Part shown: positions 1 through 9,187 of the stretch, in pieces
Layout: every line of letters begins with the position of its first letter
How positions within the stretch are numbered: position 1 is the stretch's first letter
Assembly (NCBI RefSeq): GCF_000745215.1
Contig: NZ_JQNK01000009.1
Span: forward strand, 2,046,001-2,110,000
Direction: 5' to 3'
Origin: Methylosinus sp. PW1
GTDB lineage: Bacteria > Pseudomonadota > Alphaproteobacteria > Rhizobiales > Beijerinckiaceae
Length of the DNA: 64,000 bases
The notes under the pieces: generated by a model
The model's database searches: none
Told to the model about the DNA's origin: nothing
What the model saw: only the letters and a program-made list of their open reading frames with translations
Made by a program: the position numbers and the translations under genes

Positions 1-1171
1 GCTGGATGACGGAGAGATAATGCCGCCAGTCGTAGACCGTCACGCTCTTGTCGTCATGCGACCGGGCGAAGACGCGGGCGTGCTCGCACACGATCTGCCC
101 CTCGGCGGCGACGACGACGCGCTCAGGGTAGACCCGCACGCTGACGGGGCGATTGGCGAATGAAGCCGGCACGCTGTAGCGATTGCGGTCCAGATGGATC
201 AGGCACGTCGGCGTGACCCGCTTGGTGTGTTCGACGAAGCCGTCGAATGGCCGCGGAGGCTGCATCAGTTGCGGAACCTCCTCGCGCCAAGCCTCCGCGA
301 TCGTCCCCGGCTGCGCGCTGTGCGGAATCTCGGCCCACAGCTCGCGGCATCGCGCCTCCAGCCAGTCGTTGAGCGCCGCCAGCGACGGAAAGCTCGGGAT
401 TGGCTGCCAGAGGCGATGACGAGCATCCTGAACGTTCTTCTCGATTTGCCCCTTTTCCCAGCCGGAGGCCGGATTGCAGAATGCGGCCTCGAACAGGAAG
501 TGGCTGACCATCGCGGCGAAGCGGGCGTTGACCTGGCGTTCTTTGCCACGCCCGATCTTGTCGATCGCGGTGCGCATGTTGTCGTAGACGCCTCGCCGGG
601 GCACGCCGCCCAGCACGCGGAAGGCGTGGTTGTGGGCGTCGAAGAGCATCTCATGCGTCTGCTGCGGGTAGGCGCGAAGGAAGAACGCACGGCTGTAGGA
701 GAGCTTGAACTGGGCGACCTGCAACTTCGTCCGCTCGCCCGCGATGATCGCCCAATCCTCCGACCAGTCGAACTGGAACGCCTCGCCGGGCAGAAACGTC
801 AGCGGCACGAACGCGCCGCGCCCGCAGGTCTGCTGCTCCCGATGCCGCGCCGCCTTCCACTCGCGCGCGAACGCCGCCACGCGATTGTAGGAGCCGTCGT
901 AGCCGAGGGCGACCAGATCCGCGTGCAACTGCTTGACCGTCCGCTTCTGCTTGCGCGATTTTGCGGCCTCCTGACGCAGCATGTGCGCCAGCTTGTCGGC
1001 GAACGGATCGAGCCGGCTCGGTCGATCGGGCGTGGCGAACCCCGGCTCCACGCTGTCCGAGCGCAGGTATTTGCGCACCGTATTGCGCGACAGCCCCGTG
1101 CGTCGCGCAATCTCCCGGATCGAAAACTCCTGCCGATATCGCCAGCGTCGGATGACGCTCAATAACTCCAT
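1..1171 (-). CDS. istA: IS21-family transposase IstA (3' end cut by window edge)
   Basis: An uncut reading frame of 390 codons runs from an ATG at 1171 to base 1 with no stop. It begins MELLSVIRRWRYRQ. Residues 10-40 form a helix-turn-helix typical of IstA (SIREIARRTGLSRNTVRKYL). The DDE catalytic core is visible: D135 in FQFDWSE, D197 in YDNMRT and E244 in KGQIEKNV. IstA cuts and joins the element ends and needs the ATPase IstB, whose gene would follow beyond the left edge. The C-terminal beta-barrel part (about 290 onward) is present, so the copy is probably intact and only cut by the window. Confidence 0.93.
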   Translation of the reverse strand, partial: MELLSVIRRWRYRQEFSIREIARRTGLSRNTVRKYLRSDSVEPGFATPDRPSRLDPFADKLAHMLRQEAAKSRKQKRTVKQLHADLVALGYDGSYNRVAAFAREWKAARHREQQTCGRGAFVPLTFLPGEAFQFDWSEDWAIIAGERTKLQVAQFKLSYSRAFFLRAYPQQTHEMLFDAHNHAFRVLGGVPRRGVYDNMRTAIDKIGRGKERQVNARFAAMVSHFLFEAAFCNPASGWEKGQIEKNVQDARHRLWQPIPSFPSLAALNDWLEARCRELWAEIPHSAQPGTIAEAWREEVPQLMQPPRPFDGFVEHTKRVTPTCLIHLDRNRYSVPASFANRPVSVRVYPERVVVAAEGQIVCEHARVFARSHDDKSVTVYDWRHYLSVIQ

Positions 1172-1283
1172 GTCGATCACTCCAAGGTCCCCCACGACGG
1201 TCGAGGGGGAAAGGTTCGAACATGGGTCAGTTCTCGGTGGAAAAACTCGTGCTGCCTGGGTCAGCTCTCAGTGGAAATCAACA
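1..1283 (-). mobile_element. IS21-family insertion sequence, one end (other end outside window)
   Basis: The element holds an istA-type transposase and ends on the right at base 1283, where the outward end reads TGTTGATTTCC, with the TG terminus usual for IS21 elements. Two near-identical 21-bp direct repeats lie inside this end, at 1223-1243 (TGGGTCAGTTCTCGGTGGAAA) and 1257-1277 (TGGGTCAGCTCTCAGTGGAAA), 34 bp apart. Multiple terminal repeats of this sort are the transposase-binding sites of the family. The istB gene and the left end should lie left of base 1, so the target duplication cannot be checked. Confidence 0.88.
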
Positions 1284-1428
1284 CCGATATTGGATCGACT
1301 GCGACAAGCGCCTCAAAGTGTCAGGGCGCTGAAAGCGCTCGCCCGACGCGCCTCGCAGACGTCGGCGACGTTTCCCCGAGGCCGTGCAGCGAGCGGCGCG
1401 CCCAGACCGATCGGCGCCGCTCTTCGCA

Positions 1429-1495
1429 TTTATGCGATCCTTACGAACACGAGCCTTCTTCCGCATCGACCCTTTACTTGGAGCCGATCCACATT
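1429..1495 (+). promoter_or_regulatory. KdpE-type promoter element, copy 1
   Basis: The element has TTTATG-N5-CTTACG at 1429-1445, TTCCGCATCG at 1459-1468, CTTTAC at 1472-1477 and a -10-like CACATT at 1490-1495. These blocks occur at the same offsets in five other intergenic regions of the island, including both kdp promoters. The first block resembles the E. coli KdpE site as I recall it (TTTATA-N5-TTTACA). It lies 46 bp before the small gene at 1541 that leads into the DapA-like gene. Confidence 0.72.
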
Positions 1496-1540
1496 GTCCT
1501 CGCGGTCCATACCCCGGATCGCGGCATCGTGAGCGCACTT

Positions 1541-1774
1541 ATGACTATTTCTCCGAATACCCCGATCGAACCGCCGTTTCGACGAATTGCTTCCGACTTG
1601 CGATTTGTCGTCGGCCAAGATCGACACGGACGCTGGATAGCCGTCGAAGATCTCGGGCGCGGGGGAGGCATTTTCGTCAGTCGGCTGGCGGCTCTTCAAT
1701 ACGTCGCCTCCGAAACCGGCCAGCCACCGGAGTCCGTCCACTTCACGAACAAACGCCTGAGCTTCAGGAGCTAG
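1541..1774 (+). CDS. Small conserved-looking protein of unknown function, 77 aa
   Basis: The frame encodes 77 residues from the ATG at 1541. I do not recognise a named family. Residues 15-60 read like a compact beta-hairpin fold (RFVVGQDRHGRWIAVED, then GGGIFVSRLAALQYVASE), a pattern seen in small proteins that carry a display-and-shield strand pair followed by a helix. It is soluble, with no signal peptide. It ends 4 bp before the DapA-like gene and stands downstream of a KdpE-type promoter element, so the two genes are probably co-transcribed. The frame stays open upstream to 1271, but that stretch crosses the promoter element, which argues for the 1541 start. Confidence 0.6.
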   Translation: MTISPNTPIEPPFRRIASDLRFVVGQDRHGRWIAVEDLGRGGGIFVSRLAALQYVASETGQPPESVHFTNKRLSFRS

Positions 1775-1778
1775 GTCG

Positions 1779-2765
1779 ATGTGGCCCGTGATTCCATCTA
1801 ACGAGCTGGACCGCCTGTCGTCCCCTGTCCAAGACAGTCGGACGACGCCCGAGGCGAGCGCTGGCCCTAAACTCGAAGCGCCGCCAGCGTTCCACGCCTC
1901 GTTTACGGCGCTCGTGACCCCTTTCGACAATGACGGCGTCGCGAAAAAAACATTCGCCGATCTCGTCGCCTGGCAAATCGATGAAGGCGTCCAGGGATTG
2001 GTTGTCTGCAGCGCGACGGGCGAAGGGCGGACGCTTACGCCTCAAGAACGGGTTCAAGTCCTCCGGCTCGCAACTGAAGCCGCCGGAAATCGTGCTTCGA
2101 TCGTTGCGGACACTGGAACCGACTGCACCCGCGAAAGCGTCTCTCTGACGCGAGCGGCGCAGTCCGCAGGCGCCACGGCCGCGCTCATTGTCACCCCATC
2201 CTATAACAAGCCGAGTCCCGCCGGACTTTTCCGACACTATTACGAAATCGCCCGCTCTGTAGACATTCCCCTGATCGTCGGGATCGATCCGGTGAGGACA
2301 GGCGTCGACATCGGCCCGGATACGCTCGCGCGACTGGCGGAGATAGAGAATATCGTCGGGCTCGTGGACGCGACCGGCGATTTCGACCGCTTCCCGCGCC
2401 ACGCCTTTTCGTTGCGCTCCGAATTCGCCCGGCTCTCCGGTGACGACCACGCCTGCCTCATGTTTCGCATGGCCGGCGGGCATGGGTCAGTTTCGATCGT
2501 CGCCAACGCGGTTCCGAAAATCTGGTCAGAAATGCAACAGGCGAGCACGCGCGGAGACTGGGCTCGCGCCGCGATGATCCAGAAACAGCTGCTGCCTTTG
2601 CTTTCGGCCTTTCGCATGGAAGCCGGTCCGGGGCCGATCAAATACGCCCTGTCCTATTTACGCCCCTGGTTCAATCCGAATGTGAGACTGCCGCTCGTTC
2701 CGGTCAAATATGAAACCGGAAGCGCCGTTGTCGCGGCGCTCAGAGAGCTAGAGCTTATCGATTGA
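1779..2765 (+). CDS. DapA/DHDPS-superfamily protein lacking the Schiff-base lysine
   Basis: The 328-aa product aligns over its full length with 4-hydroxy-tetrahydrodipicolinate synthase, a TIM-barrel lyase of lysine synthesis, after a 40-residue N-terminal extension. Landmarks are FTALVTPF (42-49), ATGE (79-82), TPSYNKPS (139-146), RTG (173-175) and SGDD later on. The catalytic residues are not kept: E. coli Lys161 corresponds to Val196 (GLVDATGD instead of GIKEATG), Tyr133 to Gly168 and Thr44 to Ala79. Only Tyr107 (Tyr142) and Arg138 (Arg173) remain. It is unlikely to form the pyruvate imine and may be a binding or sensing protein. A ribosome site AGGAG stands 8 bp before the ATG. The gene faces the kdp operon tail-to-tail. 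Confidence 0.85.
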   Translation: MWPVIPSNELDRLSSPVQDSRTTPEASAGPKLEAPPAFHASFTALVTPFDNDGVAKKTFADLVAWQIDEGVQGLVVCSATGEGRTLTPQERVQVLRLATEAAGNRASIVADTGTDCTRESVSLTRAAQSAGATAALIVTPSYNKPSPAGLFRHYYEIARSVDIPLIVGIDPVRTGVDIGPDTLARLAEIENIVGLVDATGDFDRFPRHAFSLRSEFARLSGDDHACLMFRMAGGHGSVSIVANAVPKIWSEMQQASTRGDWARAAMIQKQLLPLLSAFRMEAGPGPIKYALSYLRPWFNPNVRLPLVPVKYETGSAVVAALRELELID

Positions 2766-2778
2766 GCAAACGAGACCG

Positions 2779-3525
2779 CTACTCCTCCCGAGACAACGGC
2801 TTTTCTGACTCCAAAAATCGATAGCCGACGCCCAATTCGGTCTCGATGATGCGGGGCACAGCCGGATCGTCTTCGATCTTGGCGCGCAGCTTTCCGATGA
2901 AAACGCGCAGGTACTGGAGATCGTTCTGATGCGCCGGTCCCCACACCGACCTCAATATCTCGTTGTGGGTGACGAGACGGCCGGGACGACGCGCCAGAAC
3001 GAGGAGAAGGTCATACTCTTTTGGCGTCAGATTTATCTTGATCCCGTGCTTCGTTACCTGATGCTTGACGGTATCCACGATGAGGCCGAGCGCCTCTATT
3101 CGAGACGGCGGCGGCTCTTTGCAGGGCGTATGCCGAAGCGCTGCGCGCACCCGCGCCATCAGTTCTCCGATGGCAAACGGCTTTTCGACATAATCATTGG
3201 CGCCGGCGTCCAAAGCAGCGATCTTCTCGGCCTCGTCGTCACGCGCCGACAATATGATGATCGGCGCATCCGAGAAGATCCGCGCCTCCCGTAGAACCTC
3301 TTTTCCGTCCATGTCGGTCAGGCCGAGATCGAGCACTGTGACGTCGGGAGCCGAAGCTGCAATCATCTTCAGAGCCTCTCCGCCGGTCATTGCTTTCAAC
3401 GGTTCGTAGCCGCACGCTTTGAGGGCCGGACGAAGAACGCGGTGGATTTCCGGCTCATCGTCGACAACGAGAACGCGAATTTGGCGCGATCGGCGCGCGT
3501 CCTCTCCCTCCCCATCTCCGACCAT
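2779..3525 (-). CDS. kdpE: KdpE-type response regulator (orphan, first kdp cluster)
   Basis: This OmpR-class regulator has a receiver domain (about residues 16-130, acidic pair DD22-23, phospho-acceptor D66 in TVLDLGL, EKPF loop) and a winged-helix DNA-binding domain (about 150-245, with LTPKEYDLL and VGYRF). KdpE turns on kdp transcription when potassium is low. I chose the ATG at 3525 because GGAG stands 5 bp upstream; an ATG at 3549 is also possible, and the frame stays open to 3681. It is the last gene after kdpC, with a 159-bp gap and no kdpD beside it. It closely resembles the KdpE at 13,320, and its partner kinase is probably the KdpD at 10,621. Confidence 0.9.
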   Translation of the reverse strand: MVGDGEGEDARRSRQIRVLVVDDEPEIHRVLRPALKACGYEPLKAMTGGEALKMIAASAPDVTVLDLGLTDMDGKEVLREARIFSDAPIIILSARDDEAEKIAALDAGANDYVEKPFAIGELMARVRAALRHTPCKEPPPSRIEALGLIVDTVKHQVTKHGIKINLTPKEYDLLLVLARRPGRLVTHNEILRSVWGPAHQNDLQYLRVFIGKLRAKIEDDPAVPRIIETELGVGYRFLESEKPLSREE

Positions 3526-3684
3526 CGAAGCTCCGTGATTGTATGGCATCTGACCTGCCGCCTCTCTGGACTCCTCGGCCTTCGGGCGCTCGCCCGAAAA
3601 GGCAATCCAGCTGTGCATGAATAGATCGATGCGCGCCGGGCCGGAAAACGCTGTTCGCGCTCCCAGTCCGGCGCTCGACAATCG

Positions 3685-4284
3685 TCAATGAAGCTCGTCC
3701 AACGCCAGATTGAGCTCCAGCACATTGACGCGCGGCTCGCCGATGAAGCCGGCGAGACGCTGCTCGATCTGCTTCTCGATCAGCGCGCGGACGCGGGCTT
3801 CGGGAAGCTTGCGCGCGGCGGCGACGGCGGGCGCCTGCGCCAACGCGAATTGGGGCGAGATGTGCGGATCGAGACCGGACGCCGACGTCGTCACCGCGTC
3901 GGCGGCCACCATGTCGACGCGGCCCGCCGCAAACTCCGCCTCGATCGCGGCGTTCACTCGATCGACGAGCTTTTGCGAGGTCGGGCCGAGGTTCGAGCCC
4001 GACGAATTGGCGGCGTTATAGGGCGCGTCGACCGTCTTGCTTGAATCATTCGGGTCGGGCGCGCTCGTCGCCGAGGGGCGACCGTGGAAATAATTGTCCG
4101 CGGCGAAGTTCTGACCGATCAGCCGCGAGCCGACGATGACGCCCTTGCGCTCGACGAGACTGCCATTGGCCTCATCGCGGAAAGCGATCTGCGCGAGGCC
4201 GGTGATCGCCAGAGGATAGGCGAGCCCCGTGAGAAGGGTGAACAGAACGATCATGACGATCGCGGGACGAATTTGGGAGAGCAT
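3685..4284 (-). CDS. kdpC: Potassium-transporting ATPase subunit C
   Basis: KdpC is the single-span accessory subunit of the KdpFABC potassium pump. The 199-aa product has one N-terminal membrane helix (residues 7-30, PAIVMIVLFTLLTGLAYPLA), then the periplasmic domain with family landmarks GSRLIGQNF, FHGRPSA, NLGPTS and DPHISP. The start has a strong AAGGAG site 7 bp upstream. It follows kdpB by 12 bp, in the order kdpF-A-B-C-E. Length is normal for the family (about 190-200). Confidence 0.96.
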   Translation of the reverse strand: MLSQIRPAIVMIVLFTLLTGLAYPLAITGLAQIAFRDEANGSLVERKGVIVGSRLIGQNFAADNYFHGRPSATSAPDPNDSSKTVDAPYNAANSSGSNLGPTSQKLVDRVNAAIEAEFAAGRVDMVAADAVTTSASGLDPHISPQFALAQAPAVAAARKLPEARVRALIEKQIEQRLAGFIGEPRVNVLELNLALDELH

Positions 4285-4296
4285 CGATAGGCTCCT

Positions 4297-6417
4297 TTAA
4301 GCGAGATGCAGAATCGACACGATGATGTCGATCAGCTTGATGCCGACGAAGGGAATGATGACGCCGCCGAGGCCGTAAATCAGCAGATTGCGCCGCAGCA
4401 GCGCCGCAGCGCCGATCGGCCGATAGGCGACGCCCTTCAGCGCCAGCGGGATGAGCGCGATGATGATCAGCGCGTTGAAGATCACCGCCGAGAGGATCGC
4501 CGATTGCGGCGAGGCGAGCTTCATGACGTTGATCGCGCCGAGCTCGGGATAGGTCACGATGAACAGCGCCGGAATGATCGCAAAATATTTCGCGACGTCA
4601 TTGGCGATGGAGAAGGTCGTGAGCGAGCCCCGCGTCATCAGCAGCTGCTTGCCGATGGCGACGATCTCGATGAGTTTGGTCGGATCGCTGTCGAGATCGA
4701 CCATATTGCCGGCCTCGCGCGCCGCCTGCGTGCCGGTCTGCATGGCGACGCCGACATCGGCCTGCGCGAGCGCCGGCGCGTCATTGGTGCCGTCGCCGCA
4801 CATGGCGATGAGGCGTCCGCCCTGCTGCTCTCTCCGAATATAGGTGAGCTTGTCCTCGGGCGTCGCCTGCGCGAGAAAATCGTCGACCCCGGCTTCCGAA
4901 GCGATCGCCGCCGCCGTGACCGGATTATCGCCCGTCACCATCACCGTCTTGATGCCCATGGCGCGCAGCTCGGCGAAACGGGCCTTGATGTCGGGCTTGA
5001 TGATGTCCTTGAGATGCACGACGCCGAGCAGGCGATCGTTCTCGCTCACGGCGAGCGGCGTGCCGCCGGCGCGCGAGATGCGCTCGACCGCGCGGGTGAA
5101 ATCCTCCGGCGCGCGCAAGGTCGAGAGGCCGGCGCGCTCGAGAATCCCGGCGACCGCGCCGCCAGACCGGTCGGCTCCGGAATCGGCATGACCGGCGAAA
5201 GGCTGCGTCTGGGCGAGAACCGCGTCGACCGCGCCCTTGCGCAGCGAGCGGCCGGGCAGATCGAGACCCGAGATCCGCGTATGAGCGGAGAAGGGAACGA
5301 CGCGCGCGTCGGCGCCGAGGTCCGGGGCCGCGAGGCCGTAGCGGCTCTTGGCGAGAGCGACGATCGAGCGCCCCTCGGGCGTCTCGTCCGCGAGGGACGC
5401 GAGCAGCACCGCCTCCGCCAGCTCATGCTCGCCGACGCCGCCGACGGGGATGAACTCGTCGGCCATACGATTGCCGAAAGTGATCGTGCCGGTCTTGTCG
5501 AGCAGCAGCGTGTCGACGTCGCCCGCCGCCTCGACCGCGCGGCCGGAAGTGGCGATGACGTTGAAGCGGATCAGACGATCCATGCCGGCGATGCCGATTG
5601 CCGACAGGAGGCCGCCGATCGTTGTCGGGATCAGGCAGACGAGCAGCGCGATCAGCACGGTCAGCGACAGCACCGTTCCCGAATAATTGGCGAGCGGCCA
5701 CAGCGTCGTGCAGACGATCAGAAAGATGATCGTCAGACCCGACAGCAGGATCGACAAAGCGAGCTCGTTCGGCGTCTTCTGCCGCTCGGCGCCTTCGACG
5801 AGCGCGATCATGCGATCGATGAAGGTCGAGCCCGGCGCGGCAGTGATCGTCACCCGCACCCAGTCGGACAAGACCGTTGTGCCGCCAGTGACGGCCGAGC
5901 GGTCGCCGCCCGCCTCGCGAATGACCGGCGCGGATTCGCCGGTGATCGCCGACTCGTTGACGGAAGCGACGCCTTCGACGACCTCGCCATCGCCGGGAAT
6001 GAGATCGCCCGCCTCGACGAGCACGACATCGCCGACCCTCAGATCGAGGGCCGAAACGAGATCGAAGGCGTCGCGCGAGCCGCTCTTCAACCGCTTGGCC
6101 TTGGTGTCTGTGCGCGTGCGGCGCAGAGCGTCGGCCTGCGCCTTGCCGCGCCCTTCCGCCACCGCCTCGGCGAAATTGGCGAAGAGCACGGTGAACCACA
6201 GCCAGGCTGCGATCTGGCCCGAGAACAGAGCGGTTCCGTCATGCGCGAAGAGATCGCGAACGAACAATATCGTGACGACGGCCGAGACGGCCTCGGTGAC
6301 GAAGATCACCGGATTGCGCGCCAGCCTGCGCGGATCGAGCTTCTTGAAAGCGTCGATTGCCGCGCGGCCGACGATGGCCCGATCGAACAGGCCGGGAGCT
6401 GCGACTTTGGACGACAT
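4297..6417 (-). CDS. kdpB: Potassium-transporting P-type ATPase subunit B
   Basis: KdpB is the ATP-hydrolysing P-type subunit that drives potassium import through KdpA. The 706-aa product carries D307 in DKTGT, the site that is phosphorylated during the cycle. The actuator motif TGES is at 159-162, so S162, the residue whose phosphorylation inhibits the E. coli pump, is kept. TGDNP and [10 protein letters not shown] are present in the P domain. The frame is open upstream to 6693 but overlaps kdpA there, so the ATG at 6417, 17 bp after the kdpA stop, is the likely start. This is the only kdpB in the window. Confidence 0.97.
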   Translation of the reverse strand: MSSKVAAPGLFDRAIVGRAAIDAFKKLDPRRLARNPVIFVTEAVSAVVTILFVRDLFAHDGTALFSGQIAAWLWFTVLFANFAEAVAEGRGKAQADALRRTRTDTKAKRLKSGSRDAFDLVSALDLRVGDVVLVEAGDLIPGDGEVVEGVASVNESAITGESAPVIREAGGDRSAVTGGTTVLSDWVRVTITAAPGSTFIDRMIALVEGAERQKTPNELALSILLSGLTIIFLIVCTTLWPLANYSGTVLSLTVLIALLVCLIPTTIGGLLSAIGIAGMDRLIRFNVIATSGRAVEAAGDVDTLLLDKTGTITFGNRMADEFIPVGGVGEHELAEAVLLASLADETPEGRSIVALAKSRYGLAAPDLGADARVVPFSAHTRISGLDLPGRSLRKGAVDAVLAQTQPFAGHADSGADRSGGAVAGILERAGLSTLRAPEDFTRAVERISRAGGTPLAVSENDRLLGVVHLKDIIKPDIKARFAELRAMGIKTVMVTGDNPVTAAAIASEAGVDDFLAQATPEDKLTYIRREQQGGRLIAMCGDGTNDAPALAQADVGVAMQTGTQAAREAGNMVDLDSDPTKLIEIVAIGKQLLMTRGSLTTFSIANDVAKYFAIIPALFIVTYPELGAINVMKLASPQSAILSAVIFNALIIIALIPLALKGVAYRPIGAAALLRRNLLIYGLGGVIIPFVGIKLIDIIVSILHLA

Positions 6418-6434
6418 TTGCGTGGATCTCCGGA

Positions 6435-8144
6435 TCAGAAGGTCTTGCCGGCCGCGAGCAGCAGATGCTCGACGACGGGACCGAGCGCGAGCGCCGGGAA
6501 ATATTGGAGCAGATAGAGGATGACGATGACGCCGATCAGCAATCCGACGAACAGAGGTCCATGCGTCGGGAACGTGCCGCTGGAGGCCGGGGCCTTCTTC
6601 TTGGCGGCGAAGGAACCCGCCATCGCCAGCACGGGAATGACATAGGCGAAGCGTCCGAGCGTCATCGCCAGGCCGAGCGTGGTGTTGTACCAAGGGGTAT
6701 TGCCGGTAAGGCCCGCGAAGGCCGAGCCATTATTGTCGGTCGTCGAGGCGAAGGCGTAGAGAATCTCCGACAGGCCGTGCGGGCCGGCATTGTTGAGGCT
6801 CGCGAGCGCGCTCTGCAGCAACACCGAAGCCCCGGAGAAGCCGAGCACGCAGAGCGGGTAGATCAGCACGGCCAGCATGGCGAGCTTCATCTCGCGCGCC
6901 TCGATCTTCTTGCCGAGATATTCCGGCGTGCGGCCGACCATCAGGCCCGCGACGAAGACGGCCACGACGGCGAGCACCAGGAAGCCATAGAGACCGGCGC
7001 CCACGCCGCCCGGCGCGATCGAGCCCATGAGCATGTTGAACAAGGGAACGAGACCGCCGATCGGCATGAACGAATCATGCATCGAGTTGACGGCGCCTGT
7101 GCTGGTGCCGGTCGTCGCCGCGGCGAAGAGCGCGCTGGTCGCGACGCCGAAGCGCACTTCCTTGCCCTCCATATTGCCGGGCGAAGGATCGACGCCGATC
7201 GACGCCAGCAGCGGATTGCCGCCAGCTTCCGCCCAGTAGGCGATGAGCACGCCCGAGACGAGCACGATGAGCATAGTGATCGCAATCGCGCGGCCCTGAC
7301 GAAAGTCGAGCACGGCGCGGCCGAAGGCGAAGGCGAGCGCGAAGGGGACGACGAGCAGCGACCAGATCTCCAGCATATTGGAGATCGCGTTGGGGCTTTC
7401 GAACGGATGGGCCGAATTGGCGTTGAAGAAGCCGCCGCCATTGGTGCCGAGCTCCTTGATCGCCTCCTGGCTCGCGATCGGGCCGATCGAGATGACCTGC
7501 TTGGCGCCTTCGAGCGTCGTCGCCTCGACGGAGCCGAGAAGCGTCTGCGGCACGCCGAGCGCCACGAGCACGAGCGCAACGACGATCGACAGGGGCAGCA
7601 GCACATAGAGCGTGCCGCGGGTGAGATCGACCCAGAAATTGCCGACCGTCGGCGACTCGGCCCGCGCGAAGCCGCGCACCAGCGCGAAGGCCATGGCGAG
7701 GCCGGTCGCCGCCGAGAGGAAGTTGTGAACGGTGAGACCGAGCATCTGCACGAGATGGCTCATCGTCGTCTCGCCGGAGTAATTCTGCCAGTTCGTATTG
7801 GTGATGAAGCTGATCGACGTGTTGAAGGCGAGATCGGACGGGACCGCATCGAAGCCCTGCGGATTGAGCGGCAGGACGTTCTGCAGCCGCTGTAGCGCAT
7901 AGAGCGACAGAAAGCCCGCGACGCTGAAGGCGAGCATGGCGATCGTATAGACGAACCAGCTCTGCTCCCGCGCAGGATCCACGCCGGAAAGCCTGTAGAA
8001 CGCGCGCTCGACCGGAAGGAGAACGGGCGTCAGAAATGTGCGCTCGCCCGCGAGGACGCGAGCGATGAAGGCGCTGAGCGGCACGGCCGCGACGATGACG
8101 GCTGCCAAAACGAAGGCGATTTGCGCCAGGCCAATGGCGTTCAT
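6435..8144 (-). CDS. kdpA: Potassium-transporting ATPase channel-like subunit A (copy 1)
   Basis: KdpA is the membrane subunit that selects potassium. The 569-aa product has about ten membrane helices and four pore loops: [29 protein letters not shown] and TDNNGSAF. These match the canonical selectivity sequences better than the second copy at 14,021. A ribosome site AAGGA lies 7 bp before the ATG. It is followed by kdpB after 17 bp and preceded by kdpF. Confidence 0.97.
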   Translation of the reverse strand: MNAIGLAQIAFVLAAVIVAAVPLSAFIARVLAGERTFLTPVLLPVERAFYRLSGVDPAREQSWFVYTIAMLAFSVAGFLSLYALQRLQNVLPLNPQGFDAVPSDLAFNTSISFITNTNWQNYSGETTMSHLVQMLGLTVHNFLSAATGLAMAFALVRGFARAESPTVGNFWVDLTRGTLYVLLPLSIVVALVLVALGVPQTLLGSVEATTLEGAKQVISIGPIASQEAIKELGTNGGGFFNANSAHPFESPNAISNMLEIWSLLVVPFALAFAFGRAVLDFRQGRAIAITMLIVLVSGVLIAYWAEAGGNPLLASIGVDPSPGNMEGKEVRFGVATSALFAAATTGTSTGAVNSMHDSFMPIGGLVPLFNMLMGSIAPGGVGAGLYGFLVLAVVAVFVAGLMVGRTPEYLGKKIEAREMKLAMLAVLIYPLCVLGFSGASVLLQSALASLNNAGPHGLSEILYAFASTTDNNGSAFAGLTGNTPWYNTTLGLAMTLGRFAYVIPVLAMAGSFAAKKKAPASSGTFPTHGPLFVGLLIGVIVILYLLQYFPALALGPVVEHLLLAAGKTF

Positions 8145-8178
8145 GATATTTTCCTTTGCGGAACCCGAAATGCTCGGA

Positions 8179-8268
8179 TCAGAACTTTTCGGGATGAAGG
8201 AGCGTGTAGACGAGATAGGCGCCGAGCAGCAGCGCGACGCCCAAGCCGACGATCGGTTCGAACATCAT
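8179..8268 (-). CDS. kdpF: Potassium-transporting ATPase subunit F
   Basis: This 29-residue single-span peptide begins [16 protein letters not shown] and ends TLLHPEKF, the typical KdpF form. KdpF stabilises the KdpABC complex in the membrane. Two ATG codons in a row (8268 and 8265) follow an AAGGAA site, so either can be used. It sits 34 bp before kdpA and is too short for most gene finders. Confidence 0.9.
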   Translation of the reverse strand: MMFEPIVGLGVALLLGAYLVYTLLHPEKF

Positions 8269-8280
8269 TCGTTCCTTTTT

Positions 8281-8364
8281 TCAGAGCCGCCCGCAGGCGC
8301 GCGCGTAAAGGCCCATCAGCACGAACAGAAAGGCGCCGAGGCCGACATAGACGAGGTCGAGCAT
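8281..8364 (-). CDS. 27-residue membrane peptide heading the kdp operon
   Basis: An ATG at 8364 with GGAG 8 bp upstream opens a 27-codon frame (MLDLVYVGLGAFLFVLMGLY, then ARACGRL). It encodes one hydrophobic helix and a short basic tail. It is the first gene after the kdp promoter element and is followed by kdpF after 12 bp. Small membrane peptides ending in a C-x-R-L-like tail are, from memory, found before kdpF in other proteobacteria. It may be an extra small subunit or a regulator of the pump. Confidence 0.7.
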   Translation of the reverse strand: MLDLVYVGLGAFLFVLMGLYARACGRL

Positions 8365-8393
8365 AGTCTGTCTCCATATCGACAATGCGTCGG

Positions 8394-8460
8394 GATATGC
8401 CCGCAAAGCACATAAAGGCGCTATTCGGATTTGCGCCTTTGCGTATAAGGACGGCATAAA
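8394..8460 (-). promoter_or_regulatory. KdpE-type promoter element, copy 2 (kdpFABC)
   Basis: Read on the minus strand from 8460, TTTATG-N5-CTTATA comes first, then ATCCGAATAG at offset 31, CTTTAT at offset 44 (8417-8412) and the -10-like CATATC at offset 62 (8399-8394). The last block is 29 bp before the first gene of the kdp operon. It shares its spacing with the five other copies. Confidence 0.8.
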
Positions 8461-8778
8461 AAAATCGACGCGCCCCGCCATAGGCCCGGGTTATCGATCG
8501 AAGCAGAAATATTTGTTATTTCAGTAGATAATGGCCGAGCGCGTGAGCTGTGCAGTCCGGCATCGCGGAAGCGCGCCTTTGCGCGGCGCCGACGTCGACG
8601 CGTCGCACCATCACGATGAACAATGCTCCGGCTGCAAGCCCGATCAGCGAATGTTACGTCCGCAGCCTCTCGGCGCGACCAATGTAGCAAATCCACCCGC
8701 AGAGCGGATAATCCTCCGCGGAGGATGAAGAACCGCAGCGCTCTAAAGAATGACGCCAGAGGCAGCTTGAGACCGCCA
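8461..8778. other. Non-coding stretch with a 16-bp perfect palindrome
   Basis: I see no convincing gene between the kdp promoter and the end of the antiporter-linked gene. A perfect palindrome, ATCCTCCGCGGAGGAT, lies at 8711-8726, 52 bp after the stop of the 8779 gene. It has no T-run, so it looks more like a protein-binding site than a terminator. The bases around 8490-8530 are AT-rich. Confidence 0.4.
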
Positions 8779-9186
8779 TCAGTGGTGGCGCTCGACCCAT
8801 CTCGTGGAATATACATCGCCGAGAAGCTCCACGGATCTGCGGCTATCGACGCTGGGTCGCCCCATCCTCTCGAACGCATGTCGACGACGCCTCAGCCGAG
8901 CCGAGGCCCGCGCGCGCCATTCATCCTTGGCGAGCTCCCACTCCAATTCCGGCGCCGAATCCCACGCGCCCCTATAAATTCGCCAAGCAAAAGCGTAGGC
9001 GACCAGCAGCCCGATCAACGCGACCGCGATTTCCATATAGCCGAGCACGTCCACCTCCCACTCTGGATGTACGAGCAGGAGAATGCCGCGAGCCGGCATA
9101 AAGAGGCTATACGAATTGCCGCCCGCTCGCATAAGGATCACATAATCGAAAGGCTGATCTCGCGCCCACGAGGCAAAAGCGGTCAC
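8779..9186 (-). CDS. Small membrane protein following the antiporter
   Basis: The 135-aa product starts at a GTG one base after the antiporter stop, so the two are translated together. It has an amphipathic N-terminal part and one clear membrane helix (about residues 49-68, GYMEIAVALIGLLVAYAFAW), then a charged, arginine-rich cytoplasmic tail. I do not recognise the family. Position suggests an accessory or regulatory role for the cation/proton antiporter. The last 30 residues are low in complexity and the true length could differ. Confidence 0.6.
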   Translation of the reverse strand: MTAFASWARDQPFDYVILMRAGGNSYSLFMPARGILLLVHPEWEVDVLGYMEIAVALIGLLVAYAFAWRIYRGAWDSAPELEWELAKDEWRARASARLRRRRHAFERMGRPSVDSRRSVELLGDVYSTRWVERHH

Positions 9187-9187
9187 G

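Noticed and set aside
4306..6516. Long open frame on the plus strand over kdpB
   Set aside because: It is the antisense of kdpB. The product is Arg/Asp/Gly-rich with no domain, a usual shadow of GC-rich genes.
8421..8879. 152-codon minus-strand frame upstream of kdp
   Set aside because: It crosses the kdp promoter element and the end of the 8779 gene; no start signal and no domain.
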